From positions 124,001 to 188,000 of the forward strand of contig BCJX01000007.1 in assembly GCA_001600415.1 (NCBI GenBank): 64,000 nt of DNA, written 5' to 3'. This DNA is from Pascua guehoae (Eukaryota; Basidiomycota; Tremellomycetes; Trichosporonales; Trichosporonaceae). Shown here piece after piece: positions 56,855 through 64,000 of this stretch. Within the stretch, counting starts at the first letter, position 1. Each line of letters starts with the position of its first letter. Under the pieces are notes generated by a model. It worked only from the letters and a program-made list of their open reading frames with translations. It was not told where the DNA came from and did not search any database. The position numbers were made by a program, and so were the translations under genes.

Positions 56855-59358
56855 ATGCTCTCTCTCTTGGACCCATGCTCGAAACTGGGTCATGACGTCT
56901 TCATCGTCGTCCTCGCCAACCTAGCCCTTGCAGACCTCGTCGCGTCGGCTGACGTCAACCACGCGTGGCGTGCGGTGGCAGAGCCCGTACTCCGGCGCAG
57001 GTATAAGGCGCTGGATATCGACCGATATGATCGCCGGTGTGCGGTTGAGGCTGCGACGGAGAAGGAGAGCGGCGAGGTTAACTGGCGTCGTTTATGTGAG
57101 TCTTGTCGGTACAATAATGCAACGCCAAGGGAGGGAGGGAGGGAGGGAGGGAGGTAGGGAGGGAGGTAGGGAGGGCTGCATTGGGGAATCCTCGGCGAGG
57201 CTGGGCAGAGGTGGAATGAGGGCCAGTCGAGTGTAGTTGAAGTGAGGATGTGCTCTGATTATGCCATTTCGTTTCAAGGAAACATTAGATCAAGGGCAGA
57301 GGACGAGCACTGTCGCCTCCTAACTACCCCCTGACTGAGAGCTGGCTAGCTGCGATCGCTGAGAGCTGAGAGCTAACCCCGGAGGCAAAGAGCACGCGGC
57401 CCAGCAGTCGGCATGGGACAATCTCCGGTGCCACATCCGCTGGCTCCCCAAGATCTTCGAAAAGGACGACCTGAGCATTGTGACGGTCGACGAGGCCGAT
57501 GGGACTGTGCTGTGCTCCTCGGGGCCGTGGGACGGTGGCATGGACACTGGAGAGGACCATTGCAGCCTCTTTGCCTTTTCGCGCGACACGCTCGCCCCGC
57601 TCCCAGCAAAGGCTGGGCTGACTATAAACAAGCTGCCCGGTTAGCCTGTGCACCAAGGCCTCGTCGAGGTGCACGGCCTGGGGCATGTCTATGTGCGCGT
57701 CGTGGAGGTGAAGAATGACAGTCGCCCAGATGAGCCCGCATTCGAGGCTGATGTCTATCTCACCAAACGTGACCGGGCGCGGTTCACGCCCATCCGTGCA
57801 CACCGGCAGCCCGCGATTGGGGCGCTGCATTACCTGGCCAGCTTTCCATTCGTCGTCCCCGAGACGTGGCCGTTTCGCCCCGTAGACTGTGAGACGGACG
57901 AAATCTCCACATTCTTGGCCATGAATGTCGATTGCGACCAAGAGGGACGCGACGTTGCCATTGTCGCGGCCGAGATGGTGGAGGGCGAAGTGAGAGTACA
58001 CACCCTCGCCTACGCTGCGGGAACCGAACCGCCGGCCGAGCCTCACACCAGGGCGTACCCGCACACGATTCCTGTCCAAAACCGCGGTCTCTGCATGGAC
58101 TCGTCGTACATTTTTGTGGCCACCGGCCGCATCGCGGACGTGATGGTCATCGACCGCGTGTCGGGCTGCCATATTGGGACAATTGCTTGTTCTCCCTTTT
58201 CTCCCGATGACATTCCTTCCAGCCCGTCATCAGTGTCGGACGACGACGACGACGACGGCGCCCCAGTGCCACTCGTCGGCTTTGATGCCCCAGCACCCGC
58301 GGCGCTCATGTACAACTTCGCCACTGACGACCCGGCGACCATCGCGCAGTTCTCAAAGGCCAACGTAATCACGCTCCCGGCAGACAAGGAAAGAGTACCC
58401 ACCAGCGGCGGTAACGGCTTCATTGTCAACGCTGCAGGCTACGCAGCTGGAGACAAGGACTATTTCGCCGCATACGAACAGATTGTTGATCGCACGTGAG
58501 TTTGCGGCTACTCTACAGGACAACACAGTGCCTGCCGTACTATCACACGTGTATGCTAATGCCAGCTTTGGCATCATGGGCCGCACACTCCGCTGGGTGG
58601 GAGACGTGGGCGGGCTCTACCTGATGCCAGAGTACGCACGCGTCTTGTCGGTTGCCGCCACACTTTCTGAATCCGAGCGTCGTGCCCATCTTGCAAACAA
58701 TACCGTCCTGGTACGGACGAGAGATGACCCTGATGACGGAGAAATGCCCGAGATTGTGTCCCACGGTACGCGCTTGGCTGCCATTTGGGTGAGTCCACGC
58801 TAGCCGATGCGACCCCTGCCCTGTGCTAATAGCAAGTTTGGTGTGGTGGCGATTGTGGACGTCAACGACCTCCCACCGCTGGATCACACCCAGCGCGATG
58901 GGTCGCCGCTATCCCTACCGATCAAGGTCATTTCGCAGCACAATCGCGACCACCAGACTGGTATGGCGGCCAATATCCGGTTCATGCTCGACGAGCGTGC
59001 CCTGTACGAGGTCGTCACATTAGATGAACAACAACGGTTTCAGCACATGACCGCGACAAAGGGCTTTCCCAGTACAATCCGCTGGAACGACGGCTGGATG
59101 GGCCTCGATTACTGGGAGAACCCGTGTAAGTCGCTATGTCATGTAACCGGTCCACAGCCTCTCTCGCATGGGTGGACACTATCCCTTTCTGTTTCCATGG
59201 TCGTGGTTGCTGACCTTGTAGGTACCATCCGAGTGTTTTCGTTTGATCCGCGTCCTCGGGCTCTGCCGAAGGCTCCGCCCAAGTCTACCAAGAAACGAAA
59301 GACCAGCAACCTGCGCAAGATATTGGCGACGAAGAGGAGCCGCAATGGACGACACTGA
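56855..59358 (+). CDS. F-box-like protein
   Basis: A probable SCF substrate adaptor. The N-terminus (KLGHDVFIVVLANLALADLV, NHAWRAVAEPVLRRRYKAL) has the spacing of an F-box. The rest (~600 residues) is a beta-rich region without a family I can name, for example WLPKIFEKDDLSIVTVDEAD, LASFPFVVPETWPFRPVD, FGIMGRTLRWVGDVGGLYLM and NIRFMLDERALYEVVTLDEQ. The C-terminus is basic (KKRKTSNLRKI). Exon 1 ends near 57096; exon 2 starts at 57384 after an intron with a GGGA array. A TAG at 57642 interrupts the frame unless a 39-nt GC-AG intron (57606-57644) is removed, which is phase-neutral and has a GCTGAC branch site. Later introns lie at about 58498-58565, 58789-58834 and 59129-59220. Fungi have many such lineage-specific F-box genes. 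Confidence 0.72.
57128..57172. repeat. (GGGA)n tract in F-box gene intron 1
   Basis: About eleven GGGA/GGTA units inside the first intron, purine-only on the coding strand. Confidence 0.95.
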
Positions 59359-59618
59359 GGGTAAGGCGCATCAGAGCGTGGTCACTGGAGCTGGACTTGA
59401 CGGAGCATAGGGACGGGAGGCCCAAATCATCAAGGGTTACTTGCAGCGTCTGGTCAGCCGCGGATCAAGGCCAGCCACAGTGTGGCGCCTTTGGTCCCAG
59501 AAGTGGCTGTCCGTTGTTACAATGCGGAGTACCATGCAATGCTGTTTGTGTACATGCGCTGTGCGCGTGGAGGAGGCAAGCTCCCAGCCGAGACTTGCCT
59601 GGTCTTGCTGACCGACCG

Positions 59619-61173
59619 CTATAGCGAGTAGGGCTTGACCCACTCTGTCGTCTCCCACACATTTGCCTTGAGGCCGTTTACCTCTGGCCACGGGTGGCAG
59701 CGGATCTTGCCCGGTGGGCTGGTACGCGTCAGCTCACAGTCGGCACAAGGTTCCAACGCACTCTTTGATCCACCGCACTGTCCTATCGAGATCTTGTGGC
59801 GGCACACCATTCTTCCACTCTAGCCTGCTCTGCTTTTCTCGCAATAAGCGCGCGCTCGGGAGTGCTGTCTTGCGGTCATATGCGACCTGGACGCTGGGGA
59901 CAACCTGGATCCGGCCAAAGCCATACTTCCAAAAGTCGGCCGCGAGGAGCGTGCACTCGCTCGCGGCACACTCGACAGGGGCGCTGCGGCGGAAGCGCAC
60001 CTTGAAGGGCGGGAGGAAGGGGTCGGGGGACAGCACGGCGATGCCGTTCCACGCAGAGTATGCCTGGAACGGGCGCAGTTCGTTGTAGGCTGAGAGCGAG
60101 GATGGGGACGTGGGGAGAATGTCGTCTGACGGCGTCCACCACTCCCATTTGATCGGGTAGAACAGGTCGCCAGTGTCAATCTGTACAAGTCGTCAGCTGT
60201 GCACTGCGTGGGACGCGTTTCAGCTGCTCACTGTTCGTGCGACCCAGATGTCGTAAAAGTAGGCTGGGTCGGCCGAGAACCAGTCCCACGCCGCAGTCAT
60301 ACCCGTGGGGGGCACCTCGCCCGCGGCGACGTGCTGGTGGAGGAGCTCGAGCACATCTGCGGCGTGGAGATAGACGTCGTTGAAGAAGACGACGGCGGAG
60401 ACGTCGATGCCGACGGTGCGCCGGCGCTTGGGGTGCGTTGATGCGAGGTACTGCCTATCGTTATCTTCCCAGAGCGGCGCGAGAGCCGCGTTGCGGAGCT
60501 CGGCGAGCTTTTCGATGCGGTTGACGCTACCCCAGTCTATTTTGGGCGAGTCGGTCTGGATCCACACGTTGCGGTCGGCAACACCTAATGCGCGCAGCAT
60601 GGGACGCAGGACGTCCTCGAGAATCTGCGGGGTCGCGTCCCCACTCGGGCCCTCGAGGACGGCAAAGCTCACATGCTCGGGCCCGACAAAGTGGACCACG
60701 ACCGCGAGCGCCTGGAGCAGATCAGGCAGCTGGTCGGCAATGTTGCGCGTCAGAGTCGCAAAGAGGTATTTGGGGACGACAGTCTCGCCGTGGCCCGCGG
60801 CGTGGATCCGGCTCGCGCGGGACAGCGGCGGCGAGCGCAGGTGCTCATACCTCCTCACCTGCGCGCGGGAGAGGTATGCGCCGCGCCAGCCGTCGGTCGC
60901 CGCGTGGCCGTAGATGGGCGCCGGGGGTGACCCGCCCGACGTGCGCTCCCATACAGCCGAGACGTTGGCATGCACGTCGGCCAGGAGCTCGGCGAGGTCG
61001 CGCGGCACGGCGACGCCGCCATGTGCAGGGATATACGTGTCAGACGGGTGGGGTGAGGGCAGCAGTCCCACCCGCTGCCCCGAGGGCACGAGCGTAATGT
61101 ACAAGAGGACAAAGGCACAGGCGCCCAGCAGCACCAGCGAAGGCGCGCGGAGTGTGAGGCGGCCGACGCGCAT
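59619..61173 (-). CDS. CAP59/CMT1-like mannosyltransferase, type II membrane protein
   Basis: Golgi glycosyltransferase of the family that includes cryptococcal alpha-1,3-mannosyltransferase Cmt1 and capsule protein Cap59. The minus-strand gene starts at 61173 with a signal anchor ([18 protein letters not shown]), then a lumenal stem. The catalytic region contains [57 protein letters not shown] and [18 protein letters not shown] sequence, actually [20 protein letters not shown], then MTAAWDWF, and in exon 2 [29 protein letters not shown] and [15 protein letters not shown]. The last part, [20 protein letters not shown], lies in another frame near 59619-59700 and needs one more splice, whose donor is unclear (19, 28 or 55 nt). 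The acceptor sugar is unknown. Confidence 0.83.
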
Positions 61174-61440
61174 TCCCGAGCGTTGAGCGAGCGTTGGGCT
61201 ACGTGCCAGCGGCGCGAGAGGGTCAGAGGCGGCGGTGTTGTTGTTGGTGGGAGAGTGGATGGTATCAAGAGATGGATAAGTTCTATCTCCAGCCCGAAAT
61301 GGCGGTCTTTGCCGCCACGCGCGTCGACGTCCTTGGCAGAATGTGTTACAATGACCCGTTCGTTGTTCTTGTCCTCAACCGTCCGTCATTCTCTGCCTCA
61401 CATTGCACCATTGCCCATCGACACCATCACCCGGCCCCCA

Positions 61441-64000
61441 TGAGTCCGGAACCGCGCGCCGGCGGCGATGCTGACGCTGTGCACACCCCCAGCGCCACGC
61501 CGCCGCCGACGCCGCCTCCGAGCGCATACTCGGACGCGACCGCGGCGAGCGAGCCCGAGCCGACCGTGCGCGCGTCGACGCCGGGGCCTCCCACCGCGAC
61601 GCACAAGAGTGACGACAAGCCAGACCCGGTACACGAGTCTGATACTGGTCCCAAAGCCACGACGCCCACAGTCCAGAGCGCCGAGACGATGCTCCCTACC
61701 ACTGCGCCATTATCCCCCACCACGCCGACGCTGTCCCCGCTCACGCCGACATTATCCCCCACGACCCCTCCGTTAACCCCCGTGCGCACGCGCTCGCCGT
61801 TCCCCACCCGCCGCGCGGCACCGGTGACGGGCACCGCGAGCGTGTCGGTGAGCACGCGCGTGGACGCGCCACGGCACGCGCGCGCCCCGGGGTCCGGGAG
61901 TGCGTCGAGCATGGCCGCGCTCCTGGCGCCGGGCACGCCGAGGCTGTCGCGGAGCCACAGCTCGGCGGGCGTCGAGCGCACGAGTGACCGCCTCGGCCAT
62001 GCCGGGCACGCGCACGGGGTAGGCCCTGCGGGCCACGCGTCGTGCTCGCCCGCCAAGGGCCTCGTGTCTGCGCCGTCGCGCAGCGGGGCGGCCGCGTCCG
62101 CCGCCTCAGTCACCGCCGAGGGCCTGTTCCGCTCCACGTCCCTCGACCTGCCGTCGCCCACCATGGGCAACTTTCCGAGCACCCCCGCCGGGGCCTCGTC
62201 CACGGCCACACCCACCCCCAGATCGCCAAAGACGCCCAGGAGGTCGCGCAAGGGGAAAGAAAGGGCACAGGGCGACGAGGACGGGGCAGCCAACGTGTCT
62301 GGCGCACGCAGAGGGCTGCGCGAGCTCGTCGCTAGAGATGAGGGCGGGAGGCCACGGGCAGTGTCCCGTGCCGCTTCGACGGCTGGTGAGTGCGAGCGTA
62401 CCTCATGGACCATGGTTATGGGCTCGGGATGCGTTCTGACAAACGGCAGATGTCACCCGCGTCGCCGTGCCGCCTGATCGCGACTACTCGCCAAGACGAT
62501 ACTATGTGCTCACAAACGCGGGAAAGCCGGTATTCTCTTAGTGAGTGCAAGACGAGAGGTAGCAAGGATAGGCGAGGTAGGGAGCGAGACGAGTGCTCCT
62601 TGGGCAGAGAAACGATGGAGAGTAGCCAGGCAGGGGCTCAACGATGGGAAGCGTAGAGACGTTGAAGGAGGGGAGGCATGAGAAGTATAGGGGGGAGAGA
62701 AGTATCAGCACGGAGAGAAGTATCCGCACGGAGAGAAGTATCTGCAGGGAGACTACAAGGTTGAGAGGCATAGGACGAAGGCGCAACATATCCAGCAAGA
62801 GAGAGCTGTGACAAGCGATGAGGCAGATGGAGGGGAGAGGAGATTATCCCCACGACACCACCAGGAGCCCCACTTTAACAGCATTGCATGACTCGACCCA
62901 CCCGCTGACATGCAGTAATCACGGCGACGACGACGATACCATGACTAACATGATGGGTGTCGTGCAAGCTCTCATCTCCATCTTTGCCGAGTCGGAGGAC
63001 AGACTGCGGTGTATCATTCGAGGACGGACACGGATAGCGTTCCTGCTCAAGGCGCCGCTGTACTTTTTCGCCGTGTCGGACTGGGGAGAGCCAGAGCATG
63101 TTGTGAGTGCGAGAGCTGGTGGCTAGTCCTGGGCAGCGCTTCGTTGCCAGCAACTATGGAGAGTTGAGCGAGGTGTTGCATGCCGGACCCCCTTTCGAAC
63201 CCGCACCGCCCTGCCCCTTCTTCTCTCTCTCTCCACCACCTCGCACACTTCCGTGCAGCTACTCACAGTGCAGCTCCGAATGCAGCTCGAGTATATCAAC
63301 CTCCAGATCATGTCCGTCGTGACAGGTGCCCAGATTGCACGCGTCTTCCAGCGCCGAAGCAACTTTGACCTCGCGCCGTTAATTGCCGGTACGTACCGGA
63401 CCGTGTGTCGCAGCACCGTGGTACTGACGCTGCAGGCTCCGAGATATTTGTGGAAAAGCTCATCACACGATGTCAGGACGACCTGAGCTTCCTCACCACG
63501 ACGTTGCAGCCGCTGCGCATGGCGCCGGCGCTGCGTGACACTGCGGCGTCGGCACTGATACCGCCGGCAAAGTTCAAGGTAAGCGACTGGAACGGGGTAT
63601 GAGGCTGACGGGCAGGACTTGCTGTATGTGCTGCTCATTGCGGGCGGACGTATTGTCACCCTCCTCCGACCACGGCGCCACGCGGTGCACCCATCAGGTG
63701 AGCTAAGCGGTGCTTATCGTCGAGCTGACCACCAGACATGCACCTGCTCCTCAACACGCTTGCAACGTCGACGACGCTGCGAACCGTCGACACGTGGCTC
63801 CCGCTGTGCCTGCCGAAGTTCAACCCGGCAGGCTTTGTCCACGCGTACATTTCGTTTATTGCCGAGGACGTCGGGCTGGTGTTTATCAGTGCCGACCGCG
63901 ACGCGTTTGAGCCGCTCAAGGGGTGGAAGGAGGTCGTGCTGGCGACACTGCAGCGCGACGGCGCCCTGGCCAAGATTGAGGCGAGCGTGCGCGCCCACCC
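61441..64000 (+). CDS. MON1: Vacuolar fusion protein MON1 (partial, runs off the window)
   Basis: Mon1 pairs with Ccz1 as the guanine-nucleotide exchange factor for Rab7/Ypt7 on late endosomes and autophagosomes. The N-terminal ~310 residues are disordered, rich in Pro/Ser/Thr. The conserved longin-type core begins in exon 2 with RRYYVLTNAGKPVFSY, and continues in exon 3 NMMGVVQALISIFAESEDRL, IIRGRTRIAFLLKAPLYFFA and VSDWGEPEHV, then LLTVQLRMQLEYINLQIMSV, TGAQIARVFQRRSNFDLAPL, and LHLLLNTLATS-like and LCLPKFNPAGFVHAYISFIA toward the end. Introns lie near 62392-62449, 62540-62914 (with an 18-bp repeat), 63102-63258, 63390-63435, 63576-63617 and 63699-63735. The start at 61441 is the first ATG of the long frame. 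The C-terminal domain is outside the window. Confidence 0.9.
62696..62750. repeat. 18-bp tandem repeat in MON1 intron 2
   Basis: Three copies of GAGAGAAGTAT-C-GCACG with single substitutions. Confidence 0.9.

Overview
The window is nuclear DNA of a GC-rich basidiomycete yeast, most likely a tremellomycete and plausibly Trichosporonales. The basis is many short GT-AG introns with CTRAC-like branch sites (often 33-70 nt), a CAP59/CMT1-type mannosyltransferase-like gene, a fungal glucosylceramide synthase, and Reb1-, Vps3844- and Mon1-type genes. This placement is inference from gene content and intron style; no search could be run. I recognise 23 protein genes with reasonable support, one doubtful small secreted-protein gene and three nuclear tRNA genes. 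For 16 multi-exon genes I summed a full exon chain and the reading frame closes without internal stops; the exact exon limits are in each entry.

Left part (1-22,500), all protein genes on + : a Clr4/SUV39-type histone H3K9 methyltransferase with 14 exons, one of only 3 nt; an HMG-box protein; a ceramide glucosyltransferase whose introns are long, repeat-filled and contain a 33-N assembly gap; a tRNA-Thr(CGU) on the minus strand; a GPI-anchored cell-wall protein; an N-acetylglucosamine kinase; and a pepsin-like protease whose Ser/Thr-rich tail is cut off by an in-frame TAA. Two stretches of more than 2 kb here hold no gene I can support.

Middle (23,500-44,200): an aldo/keto reductase with a GC-AG intron, a cupin, a tentative small secreted protein, a Reb1/TTF1-type Myb factor (-), prohibitin-2 (+), aspartate-semialdehyde dehydrogenase (-), tRNA-Lys(CUU) with an intron, then a divergent pair: a LamB/YcsF (PxpA-like) gene (-) and a 1,227-residue biotin carboxylase-KipA-KipI-biotin-carrier fusion (+). 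The pair resembles the lactam-utilisation (lam) arrangement and is the best metabolic-system candidate in the window. A secreted CAP/PR-1 protein (-) follows.

Right part (44,200-64,000): about 3.7 kb of gene-poor DNA with a tRNA-Leu(AAG) and two copies of a diverged ~90-bp repeat, a sterol desaturase-family gene (-), then a compact run of genes in strictly alternating orientation: Vps3844-like (+), MZT1/MOZART1 (-), a ubiquitin-specific protease (+), EMC4 (-), an F-box protein (+), a CAP59/CMT1-like mannosyltransferase (-) and MON1 (+, running off the end). The divergent promoters in this run are 205-293 bp. The functional themes (heterochromatin, rDNA/Reb1-type binding, glycosphingolipid, cell wall, ER insertion, vacuolar traffic) are ordinary housekeeping. 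The unusual content lies in the lam-like pair, the extreme exon/intron sizes and the repeat-expanded introns.
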